Assembly: GCA_021730945.1 (NCBI GenBank)
Contig: JAKFYH010000055.1
Span: 1 to 43,475 of the forward strand
Direction: 5' to 3'
From: Acidobacteriota bacterium
GTDB taxonomy: Bacteria; Acidobacteriota; Vicinamibacteria; Vicinamibacterales; UBA2999
Length of the DNA: 43,475 nt
Every line of letters starts with the position of its first letter. Positions within the stretch are counted from its first letter, which is position 1. Both the position numbers and the translations under genes were made by a program. The notes below the pieces were generated by a model. It ran no database searches. It was not told where the DNA came from and saw only the letters and a list, made by a program, of their open reading frames with translations. Of this stretch, positions 8,490-19,138 are shown in pieces.

Positions 8490-8548
8490 GAGCCCCACGA
8501 GCGACTTGTGCGCCGAAGCGCGTCAGCGCGCAGATGGAAGCGAGCCCC
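8490..8548. repeat. GAGCCCCAC-flanked hairpin repeat before secA
   Basis: Direct copies of GAGCCCCAC, at about 8490-8498 and 8542-8550, flank a GCGC-rich hairpin segment (around 8512-8532, TGCGCCGAAGCGCG then CAGCGCGCA). Read on the other strand it gives TCGTGGGGCTCG next to GCGCTTCGGCGC, the same words that make up the tandem hairpin array after guaB. The 138-bp gap between the M23 gene and secA is mostly this repeat. Confidence 0.45.
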
Positions 8549-8549
8549 A

Positions 8550-8574
8550 CCTGCCCTCAGAAGGCAGGTATAAT
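8550..8574 (+). promoter_or_regulatory. secA promoter and adjoining hairpin
   Basis: A perfect TATAAT lies at 8569-8574, 31 nt before the secA ATG. Directly upstream, CCTGCC (8550-8555) and GGCAGG (8563-8568) form a 6-bp stem over the region where a -35 box would lie, and no TTGACA-like box is visible. The hairpin could be a factor-binding site. It is not followed by a T-run, so it is a poor terminator. Confidence 0.45.
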
Positions 8575-8605
8575 CGGGAGATAGGCATCCAGCCTTTTTC
8601 CCATC

Positions 8606-11557
<2,952 letters not shown>

Positions 11558-11585
11558 CACCGATGGCGCCGACGTTCATCCAGGG

Positions 11586-11600
11586 CCGCAGATTACACAG

Positions 11601-11611
<11 letters not shown>
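11586..11611 (+). repeat. CAGATTA-type repeat supplying the guaB start codon
   Basis: CCGCAGATTACACAGATG followed by ACACAGA spans the secA-guaB gap and the first codons of guaB. The 9-mer CGCAGATTA also occurs, on the opposite strand, at 19105-19113 between nnrD and tsaE. The guaB ATG at 11601 lies inside the repeat. Confidence 0.5.
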
Positions 11612-13139
<1,528 letters not shown>

Positions 13140-13142
13140 GGC

Positions 13143-13229
13143 GCGGGCCGTTGGGCCCGCGTAGGGCTCGGCGCTTGGCGCCTTGTTGGGCTTGTGCCTT
13201 CGGCACTCGTGGGGCGCGCCTTCGGCGCG
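13143..13229. repeat. tandem array of four small hairpins
   Basis: Downstream of guaB four perfect hairpins follow each other: GCGGGCC/GGCCCGC (13143-13160), GGCGC/GCGCC (13170-13182), GTGCC/GGCAC (13194-13206) and CGCGCC/GGCGCG (13215-13229). The last two have the loop TTC inside a UUCG-like context. The spacers resemble each other (GTAGGGCTC, TTGTTGGGCTT, TCGTGGGG), giving a period of about 21-27 bp. No T-run follows. Confidence 0.7.
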
Positions 13230-13245
13230 TGGGGAAGTTCTTACA

Positions 13246-13271
13246 TTGGGGCATGTCACGAATGCTCCCAA
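13246..13271. repeat. imperfect stem-loop before the small membrane gene
   Basis: TTGGGGCAT (13246-13254) pairs with ATGCTCCCAA (13262-13271) with one bulged base and a 7-nt loop. It lies 58 bp before the small membrane protein gene and could be an operator or leader structure. Confidence 0.4.
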
Positions 13272-13328
13272 GTCAATCTCCCGCTGCCCTATTCCCGCCA
13301 GATTGCCTGCCGATACCAGGCACGCAAT

Positions 13329-13517
13329 ATGCAAAACCGCTTAGGCATGACGTTCGTGAGCCGACTGGCCGCCGCTGCGGGCATCTCCCTGGTGCTGACG
13401 ATCCTGCTCATGCTGCTCTTTCAGGCCGACGCCCCGCCGCCCAGTGACGCCCTCGAGGCCTCCGGCGGTGTGCGGCGGATATCGGAACCCGGCATCCGGC
13501 CCATCAGCCTCCGCTAG
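13329..13517 (+). CDS. small single-pass membrane protein
   Basis: A 62-residue product with one strongly hydrophobic segment (about 13-34, LAAAAGISLVLTILLMLLFQ) preceded by an Arg-containing cytoplasmic start and followed by a Pro/Ser/Arg-rich tail. A shorter start at 13347 (MTFVSRL) would keep the membrane segment. No family is recognised. Its stop TAG (13515-13517) shares the palindrome CTAG with the stop of the convergent vapC gene. It could be a signal-anchored small protein or a non-functional ORF; the in-frame ORF upstream runs through the hairpin array and is not credible. Confidence 0.4.
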   Translation: MQNRLGMTFVSRLAAAAGISLVLTILLMLLFQADAPPPSDALEASGGVRRISEPGIRPISLR

Positions 13518-13942
13518 GGTCCACTCCCGTAGAGGACGACGCCGCACTTCTTCGCGGCCGTCCGCAGCGGCCCGTCCTTGCACGCCAACGGTAAGCGGCG
13601 CCGCTCAGCCAATTCCAAATACGACGCGTCGTAGACCGAGAGCCGGTAAGTGTGGGCAAGGTCCGCCAGGCGCGAGAACGCCAGGCCCGCCATCTCGTGA
13701 TCGATGCGCAGCCGCAGGCCGCGCATCCAGCCGAGCGCAATCCGGCGCTCCTTGCCCGTCAGCTTGCCGCGGCGCTCCAGCACGGTGAGCGCGTTGGCCA
13801 CCTCAAGCGGCCACACGGCTGGCACTTCGAGCGTCGCCCCTTCAGCAATTGCGATCAGCGTCGCTGCCGTGTCATCGGTCGACTGGGCGGGATGCACCCA
13901 GCCAATTGCCACCGAGGCGTCGGCCACGAATGACTTCGTCAC
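13514..13942 (-). CDS. PIN-domain toxin paired with a Phd antitoxin
   Basis: A 142-residue PIN-domain ribonuclease. Acidic residues of the active site are visible: Asp8 in VADASVAIGW, Glu in PLEVANAL, Asp in SVYDASYLELA and Asp in CKDGPLRTAA. The start overlaps the antitoxin stop by four bases (ATGA), so translation is coupled. Unlike the first toxin in the window, it is paired with a Phd/YefM-type rather than a ribbon-helix-helix antitoxin. The C-terminus shares a CTAG stop overlap with the gene on the other strand. Confidence 0.88.
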   Translation of the reverse strand: MTKSFVADASVAIGWVHPAQSTDDTAATLIAIAEGATLEVPAVWPLEVANALTVLERRGKLTGKERRIALGWMRGLRLRIDHEMAGLAFSRLADLAHTYRLSVYDASYLELAERRRLPLACKDGPLRTAAKKCGVVLYGSGP

Positions 13943-14196
13943 CGCCGGCCTTCGTCGATCGCCGAGCGGACCTCACGGTCTGACAGCTTCGCCCGGGAAC
14001 GCCTGCCGATCTGTTGCTGCAGTTCCTGCAAGCCGGCCACCGCCCGCCGGACATCGTCCCCCCGCTGCGCGCCTTCGGGCACCAAGCGGGCGACGGGTTT
14101 GTCGTGCCGGGTAATCACGACCTCCTCACCCTGGGCGACGCGCTCCAGGAGTTCGCCGAACCGGGTCTTGGCTTCAAACGCGGTCACCTTGGTCAT
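13939..14196 (-). CDS. Phd/YefM-family antitoxin
   Basis: An 85-residue protein with the Phd/YefM N-terminal DNA-binding fold: MTKVTAFEAKTRFGELLERV, then EEVVITRHDKPVARLVP, the canonical two blocks of the family. The charged C-terminal helix (KLSDREVRSAIDEGRR) is the expected toxin-binding part. It precedes its PIN toxin with an ATGA overlap. Its promoter carries a 9-bp direct repeat likely to be its operator. A second, unrelated toxin-antitoxin pair diverges from the same 113-bp intergenic region. Confidence 0.9.
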   Translation of the reverse strand: MTKVTAFEAKTRFGELLERVAQGEEVVITRHDKPVARLVPEGAQRGDDVRRAVAGLQELQQQIGRRSRAKLSDREVRSAIDEGRR

Positions 14197-14205
14197 GGCA
14201 CACCA

Positions 14206-14234
14206 ATATTAACCAGTCGTTAACCAGTTTTCAA
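14206..14234 (-). promoter_or_regulatory. phd promoter with direct-repeat operator
   Basis: On the minus strand TTGAAA (14234-14229), a 17-nt spacer and TAATAT (14211-14206) form a strong sigma70-type promoter ending 9 nt before the ATG at 14196. The spacer is filled by two copies of TTAACCAGT (14209-14217 and 14220-14228, plus-strand reading), which also create the inverted pair TTAAC/GTTAA. This is the expected site of autorepression by the antitoxin. Confidence 0.65.
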
Positions 14235-14294
14235 TCGGTTCCCAGCATTGCGCTCGTAGGCGATCGCGAAGCCCGTCCCATGGAATACAAACTG

Positions 14295-14303
14295 TGGTAG
14301 ATT
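14295..14303 (+). promoter_or_regulatory. extended -10 of the second vapB
   Basis: TGG-TAGATT (14295-14303) fits TGNTANNNT and ends 6 nt before the ATG at 14310, predicting a leaderless message. GGAGG at 14304-14308 is only 1 nt from the ATG, too close to act as a normal ribosome binding site. Confidence 0.4.
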
Positions 14304-14309
14304 GGAGGC

Positions 14310-14513
14310 ATGAAGACCACTGTCGATATTCCAGACGTGGAACTTGAAGATGCCATGCGCTTCACGCGCGCGCGCACCAAACGCGAGGCTATCGTGACGG
14401 CCATCACCGAATTCAACCATCGCCGCCGCATGGCAGAACTGGCGAAACGGGCGGGATCGTGCCCCGACATGATGACGGCCGACGAGCTGCGGCAACTGCG
14501 GCGCCGGGGCTGA
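14310..14513 (+). CDS. VapB-type antitoxin (second)
   Basis: A 67-residue protein with the pattern of type II VapB antitoxins: strand MKTTVDIPDVELEDAM, then TRARTKREAIVTAITEFN, then a C-terminal toxin-binding segment (CPDMMTADELRQLRR). The block around TKREAIVTAI is typical of the VapB family that pairs with short PIN toxins. The toxin gene starts 2 bp after its stop. The pair faces away from the Phd/PIN pair at 13514-14196. Confidence 0.85.
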   Translation: MKTTVDIPDVELEDAMRFTRARTKREAIVTAITEFNHRRRMAELAKRAGSCPDMMTADELRQLRRRG

Positions 14514-14515
14514 CG

Positions 14516-14899
14516 ATGGTGCTGGTCGACACCTCTGCCTGGATTCACTTCCTCCGGCCGGACGGCGATGCCACGGTTCGGACGAGGGTGGCCGCGCTGC
14601 TCCAGACGGGCACCGCGCACTGGTGCCCACTCGTCCGCTTGGAACTCTGGAGTGGCGCCGGGGGCGACCGCGAGAAGAAGGTGCTGCGCGAGTTCGAACG
14701 GCTCGTTCCAGAACTGGCCATCACCTCGGCGGTCTGGGACGACGCGCACGGCCTGGCCCGCCGCTGTCGTGCGGCCGGCGTGTCAGCGCCGGCGACGGAC
14801 GTGCTCATCGCCGCCTGCGCGCACCACCACGGCGCGCGCCTCGAGCACGCCGACAGTGATTTCGATCGGATAGCGACGGTGGCGGGTCAGAAGCCGTAG
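14516..14899 (+). CDS. PIN-domain toxin (third in window)
   Basis: A 127-residue PIN-domain toxin. Conserved acidic residues are seen in VLVDTSAWIHFLR (Asp5), RLELWSG (Glu), ATDVLIAACA (Asp) and HADSDFDRIA (Asp), the full quartet of the VapC fold. The start at 14516 puts Asp5 in place and lies 2 bp after the antitoxin stop. The function is predicted as RNA cleavage kept in check by the upstream antitoxin. There is no truncation. Confidence 0.9.
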   Translation: MVLVDTSAWIHFLRPDGDATVRTRVAALLQTGTAHWCPLVRLELWSGAGGDREKKVLREFERLVPELAITSAVWDDAHGLARRCRAAGVSAPATDVLIAACAHHHGARLEHADSDFDRIATVAGQKP

Positions 14900-14964
14900 C
14901 GACGTCCGCCGCCAGGGGTCACGCCCTGTTCAGGTGAACTGTTCGCCAGCGCCGACAGTCGAGA

Positions 14965-14970
14965 TAGACT
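14965..14970 (+). promoter_or_regulatory. -10 box of the kinase-AAA gene
   Basis: TAGACT (14965-14970) ends 11 nt before ATG 14982. TTCGCC (14942-14947) lies 17 nt further upstream and is a weak -35 candidate. The predicted leader is about 5 nt. Confidence 0.3.
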
Positions 14971-14981
14971 GCACGTCTCCG

Positions 14982-17900
14982 ATGCCACCCGAGTTGCTCG
15001 CCGGCCGCTACCGCATCCTCTCACCCCTCGGTGCCGGCGGCATGGGCGAGGTATTCCTCGCCGAAGACACACGGCTCGAGCGCCGCGTCGCCGTCAAGCT
15101 CCTCCCGGCGTCGATCGAGGCCGACGCCGTGGCCCGCGAGCGACTGCGTCGCGAAGCTCTCGCCGCGGCCGCGCTCGATCACCCCTTCATCTGCAAGGTC
15201 TACGAGATCGGCGACGCCGACGGCCGCGTCTTCATCGTCATGGAGTATGTCGAGGGCGACACGCTGCATGTCGCCGCGCGCCGGGCGCCGATGCCGGTGC
15301 GCCAGGTGGTGGAGATTGCGCACGAGTTGACGCAGGCGCTGGACGCCGCCCATCGGCGCGGCATCGTGCATCGCGACTTGAAGCCCGCCAACGTGATGCT
15401 GACGCCGCAGGGCCACGTGAAGGTGATGGACTTTGGCCTGGCCAAAGCGATGAGACCTGCGGAGGGCGATGGCTTGAGCCGTCGCCAGGCGGAGGCAGAA
15501 GCCTCCGCCCTCCAGACCGCGGCTGGCGCGGCGTCGACGGCTGCGGCCCTGACCGACGCGGGCACGCGCATCGGCACGCCGGCCTACATGTCGCCGGAGC
15601 AGATCCTGGGTGCCTCCCTCGATCCCCGCTCCGACCTGTTTTCGCTGGGCGTCATCCTGCACGAGCTCGCCACCGGGACCCACCCGTTTCTCCGCGACGA
15701 TCCCAGCGACACGATGGCGGCGATTCTGCGCGATCCGCCGACGTCTGGTTCGCGCGATGCGGACGAAGCGACCGGGTTCGGCCACGTCATCCACCGGCTG
15801 CTGTCGAAGGCCTGTGCCGAACGGCACCAGACCACCGCCGCCCTGCTCGACGACCTCGAGGCCCTGCGGGCCAACGCCTGGTCGACCTCGCGCGCCACCA
15901 CCACGGTTCCCGCGTCCCCGGCCGAACGCACACCCTTTGTCGGGCGTGACCCCGAGGCCGCCGAGCTCGCGCGGTTGCTCGACCAGATGCTCACCGGGCA
16001 GGGCGGCCTGGTGCTGGTGGGCGGCGAACCGGGCGTGGGCAAGACGCGCCTGGCGCGCGAGCTATTGGCCACGGCGCGGCAGCGCGGCGCGATCGGCCTC
16101 ACCGGACACTGCTATGAAATGGAGGGGTCGCCGCCATTCGTGCCGTTCGTGGAGATGACGGAGCAGGCGGTGGCGATGCTGCCGCAGGCGCTGCGCGCGG
16201 CCATGGGCGAGGTGGCCCCGGAGATCGCGGCGATCGTGCCCAGCTTGCGCCGCAGCTACAGTGACATTCCACCCTTGCCGGAGGTGCCTGCCGACCAGCA
16301 ACGCCGTCTGATCTTCAGCGCATTCCTCGAGTACATCCGGCGCGGGACCCAGAAGTCGCCGGTCGTCTACCTGCTCGACGACCTCCACTGGGCCGACGAG
16401 TCGACGCTCCAACTCCTGCAGCATCTCGCGCCGCACCTGGCGACCATGCGCGTCCTCATCGTCGGCACTTACCGGGACGTGGAGCTCGACGTGAAGCGGC
16501 CATTCGCCAAAACGCTCGAATCGCTGGTGCGCCAACGCCTCGCCACGCGGATCGCGCTACGCCGGTTGCAGGAGTCGAGTGTGCACGAACTGCTCGCCAA
16601 AATGAGCGGGTCGGCACCACCGTCGGGCCTGGCCAAGGCGGTGTTCCGCGAAACCGAGGGCAACCCGTTCTTCATCGAAGAGGTCTACCAGCACCTGTCC
16701 GAAGAAGGGAAGCTTTTCGACGCGACCGGCGCGTGGAAGGCGGACCTGCGCGTCGACACGGTCGAGGTGCCCGAGGGCGTGCGCCTGGTGATCGGCCGCC
16801 GGCTCGACCGGCTGGGGGCGCACGCGCGGACCGTGCTGACCGCCGCCGCCATCGTTGGCCGCACCTTTCCGCTCGACGTGGTACAGGCCTGCGTGGACCT
16901 GTCGGACGATGAGGTGCTTGACGCCATCGAGGAAGCCGAGCGTGCGCAGCTCGTGGCCGTGGATGCCACCCAGCGAACGGCGCGCTACGGGTTCGTGCAC
17001 GAACTGATCCGGACCACGCTGATCAACGGTCTGTCGCTGCCGCGACGGCAGCGGCTGCACTTGAAGATTGCCGATGCGCTCGAACGCCTGCGAGCGGCCT
17101 CACTCGACAGCCATGCGTCGGTGCTGGCCCATCACCTGTATCAGGCCGGCGCCGTGGCCGATACGAGTCGCACCGCCCAGTCCCTGCTGCGGGCGGGCCG
17201 GCGCGCGCTGGCAGCCTGCGCGTTCGAAGAGACCCTGGAGGTGTTCGACAACCTGCTCAGTCTCGAACTGTCCGAGTCCGACCCCCTGTTCGGCGAGGCG
17301 TGCGAGCATCGCGGCGAGGCACTCGCCGGATTGAAACGGTACGACGACGCGATCGCGGCTTTTGAGCGCGCGGTGACGATCTACAGCGCGGTCCACGATG
17401 ATGCGGGCATCGCTCGCGCCGCCAGAAGCGGATCCAACTGTGACATATGGCGTGGACACATGCCCACAGCGGTGGCGGCGCTCATACGGGGAGTGCACGC
17501 GCTCTCGAAGGACGCGGCGCGCGAACGCGCGCTCCTGCTTTCGTGGACCGCGGTCGGCGTGTCGCCGTCTCACCTGGACGACGTCTGGGAGAGGCTTGAC
17601 CAGGCGGCGGCGCTTGCCGAGTGCCTCGCTGACCCTGTCGTGACGGGTCTCGTTCTGGCTGGCAAGAGCTTCGGCCACCGATTGTGCTGCGAGTTGGAGG
17701 CGGCGCAGGCAACGGGTGAAGACGCCCTGCCCCTCGTCAGCGAGAAGGCGCTGTGGGATCGCGCCGATGTGCTCATCAGCATCATCTATTCTTCGTACTA
17801 TCTCGGTCGCTTTTCGACCTGCGATGCGCGGCTGCCCGAACTGTTCACCATGGCCGCCCGCGCCGGCCATCATGGCGCACAGTGGGCCCACGATGCCGCG

Positions 17901-18641
17901 CAGAACGCGATCGCCCTGGCGCGCAGTGGCGACATCCGAGCGTTCATGGGTCGCAGCATGCCGGCGCTCGACGGACCGATCTACCCGTTCGCCGCTCGCT
18001 CCAATGTGGGCCTGAGTAGCCTCTATCTTGGCGAGGTCGGCGCGGCGCTGGAACACCTGGCCCGCGCCGTAGAGGAACAGCCGGAGGAGCAGTGGCTACA
18101 AGGCATGCCGGAAGGCAACCTGTTCGCGTCGACTGCCTTCGCTGGCCATCACGAGAGCGCCCGGGCGTTGATCCCACCTGTGATCCAGCGGCTGCCGGTG
18201 ACCGGGCGTCGCAACGCGCATGGTGCGTACTTCGCGCTGGACGCATTTATCTCGGGCCTCACGCTCCTTGGCGATCGCGACCGCTGCGGTGCGCTCTATC
18301 CGCTGACTCTCGACTACATCGGCACCGGTCAGGTCATTTCGGCTATCTGCTTCGGATTTGGCAACCCCCACCTCGCCGCCGCCCTGGCCGCAGACGCCGC
18401 CGGACTGGTTGACCAGTCGAGGGAGCACTTCGAAATCGCGCTCCACCAGGCGCGTGAGGTGCCGATCCGGATCCTGCAGCCGACGGTGCTGTACTGGTAC
18501 GGACGCTCGCTCTCGGCCGCCACGGACAGCGTCGAACGCCTGCGCGGCCGCGCCATGGTCGAAGCCGCACTCACCGACTTCCGCGCGCTCGAGATGGTGC
18601 TGCACGCGAACCTGGCGGAGCAATTTCTGCGCGAGCGTTAG
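14982..18641 (+). CDS. Ser/Thr protein kinase fused to AAA and TPR domains
   Basis: A 1219-residue signalling protein. Residues 1-275 are a Hanks-type kinase: Gly-rich GAGGMGEVF, VAVKLL, catalytic HRDLKPANV (130-138), DFG (150-152) and GTPAYMSPEQ (from 198). About 45 residues separate DFG from GTPAY, roughly 25-30 more than usual, and the extra part is encoded by a structured DNA repeat. A flexible joint leads to an AAA/STAND-like ATPase (about 310-690) with Walker A GGEPGVGKTRL (347-357) and Walker B YLLDDLHWADES. The rest (about 720-1219) is helical with TPR-like repeats. No membrane segment is seen, so it is probably cytosolic. The start at 14982 (MPPELLAGRYRIL) is where kinase homology begins. 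Its stop overlaps that of tsaE. This architecture is common in Acidobacteriota and Myxococcota. Confidence 0.93.
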   Translation: MPPELLAGRYRILSPLGAGGMGEVFLAEDTRLERRVAVKLLPASIEADAVARERLRREALAAAALDHPFICKVYEIGDADGRVFIVMEYVEGDTLHVAARRAPMPVRQVVEIAHELTQALDAAHRRGIVHRDLKPANVMLTPQGHVKVMDFGLAKAMRPAEGDGLSRRQAEAEASALQTAAGAASTAAALTDAGTRIGTPAYMSPEQILGASLDPRSDLFSLGVILHELATGTHPFLRDDPSDTMAAILRDPPTSGSRDADEATGFGHVIHRLLSKACAERHQTTAALLDDLEALRANAWSTSRATTTVPASPAERTPFVGRDPEAAELARLLDQMLTGQGGLVLVGGEPGVGKTRLARELLATARQRGAIGLTGHCYEMEGSPPFVPFVEMTEQAVAMLPQALRAAMGEVAPEIAAIVPSLRRSYSDIPPLPEVPADQQRRLIFSAFLEYIRRGTQKSPVVYLLDDLHWADESTLQLLQHLAPHLATMRVLIVGTYRDVELDVKRPFAKTLESLVRQRLATRIALRRLQESSVHELLAKMSGSAPPSGLAKAVFRETEGNPFFIEEVYQHLSEEGKLFDATGAWKADLRVDTVEVPEGVRLVIGRRLDRLGAHARTVLTAAAIVGRTFPLDVVQACVDLSDDEVLDAIEEAERAQLVAVDATQRTARYGFVHELIRTTLINGLSLPRRQRLHLKIADALERLRAASLDSHASVLAHHLYQAGAVADTSRTAQSLLRAGRRALAACAFEETLEVFDNLLSLELSESDPLFGEACEHRGEALAGLKRYDDAIAAFERAVTIYSAVHDDAGIARAARSGSNCDIWRGHMPTAVAALIRGVHALSKDAARERALLLSWTAVGVSPSHLDDVWERLDQAAALAECLADPVVTGLVLAGKSFGHRLCCELEAAQATGEDALPLVSEKALWDRADVLISIIYSSYYLGRFSTCDARLPELFTMAARAGHHGAQWAHDAAQNAIALARSGDIRAFMGRSMPALDGPIYPFAARSNVGLSSLYLGEVGAALEHLARAVEEQPEEQWLQGMPEGNLFASTAFAGHHESARALIPPVIQRLPVTGRRNAHGAYFALDAFISGLTLLGDRDRCGALYPLTLDYIGTGQVISAICFGFGNPHLAAALAADAAGLVDQSREHFEIALHQAREVPIRILQPTVLYWYGRSLSAATDSVERLRGRAMVEAALTDFRALEMVLHANLAEQFLRER
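15461..15513. repeat. four-way-junction repeat inside the kinase gene
   Basis: Two hairpins lie side by side: GGCGATGGC/GCCGTCGCC with loop TTGA (15465-15486) and GGCGGAGGC/GCCTCCGCC with loop AGAA (15488-15509). They are enclosed by GGAG (15461-15464) and CTCC (15510-15513). The first half repeats the words of the intergenic hairpin at 40039-40068 (GGAGGGCGATGGCTT). It is in frame and encodes part of the activation-loop insert. Confidence 0.8.
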
Positions 18642-19084
18642 CTGAACGGTGCTGACGCCTTCAGGCGGGAGTGAGGTGTGACAATCGTAATCGTCCGCGA
18701 GTCCTCACCAGACGCCACGATCGTCACCGACACCGCGCCGACCGGCAGCCGCACCAGGCGGTCGGACCATTCGATGGCCAGGACGCCTTGATCGGCCAGA
18801 TCCGCGTCCATCCCCAGTTCATCCAGATCGATCTTCTCCAATCGGTACAGGTCGACATGAACCAGCGGCAGACGTCCGCCGCGATACTCGTGGACCAGCG
18901 TGAAGGTTGGGCTGGTCACCTCGCCGGGGTCGACGCCGAGGCCTTCGGCCAGCCCCTTGGTGAATGCCGTCTTCCCCGCTCCGAGATCGCCGGACAGCAG
19001 TAACACCACGCCTGGCTTCAGTTCACCAGCGAACCGAGCCGCAATGGCGCGGGTCTCTGTCTCTGAGTTGGATTGATGCACCAC
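18638..19084 (-). CDS. tsaE: tRNA threonylcarbamoyladenosine biosynthesis ATPase TsaE
   Basis: A 148-residue P-loop protein needed, with TsaB and TsaD, for the N6-threonylcarbamoyl modification of adenosine 37 in ANN-decoding tRNAs. Walker A is LLSGDLGAGKTAF, followed by the family motifs SPTFTLVHEY, HVDLYRL and IEWSDRL. A GTG at 19084 (or the adjacent one at 19081) is chosen as the start because homology begins just after it. An in-frame ATG at 19192 would add 36 residues encoded by a dispersed repeat and the end of nnrD. It lies directly downstream of nnrD, a common bacterial pairing, and its stop overlaps that of the convergent kinase gene by 4 bp. Confidence 0.93.
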   Translation of the reverse strand: MVHQSNSETETRAIAARFAGELKPGVVLLLSGDLGAGKTAFTKGLAEGLGVDPGEVTSPTFTLVHEYRGGRLPLVHVDLYRLEKIDLDELGMDADLADQGVLAIEWSDRLVRLPVGAVSVTIVASGEDSRTITIVTPHSRLKASAPFS

Positions 19085-19094
19085 GTGAAGAAGA

Positions 19095-19138
19095 GAATCG
19101 GTGATTAATCTGCGTTTAATCTGTGGCTGTATTTCTTC
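19095..19138 (-). repeat. CAGATTA-type dispersed repeat between nnrD and tsaE
   Basis: On the minus strand the 52-bp gap reads GCCACAGATTAAACGCAGAT followed by TAATCACCGATTC. It contains the 9-mer CGCAGATTA that also precedes guaB at 11588. It fills nearly the whole gap and carries no Shine-Dalgarno for tsaE. Confidence 0.5.

Noticed and set aside
13143-13229. CRISPR-like array
   Set aside because: The repeated elements are short self-complementary hairpins that differ in sequence, with spacers of about 9-11 bp; no cas gene is nearby.
13194-13328. N-terminal extension of the small membrane protein through the hairpin array
   Set aside because: It translates repeat DNA with no signal features; the membrane segment follows the later start at 13329.
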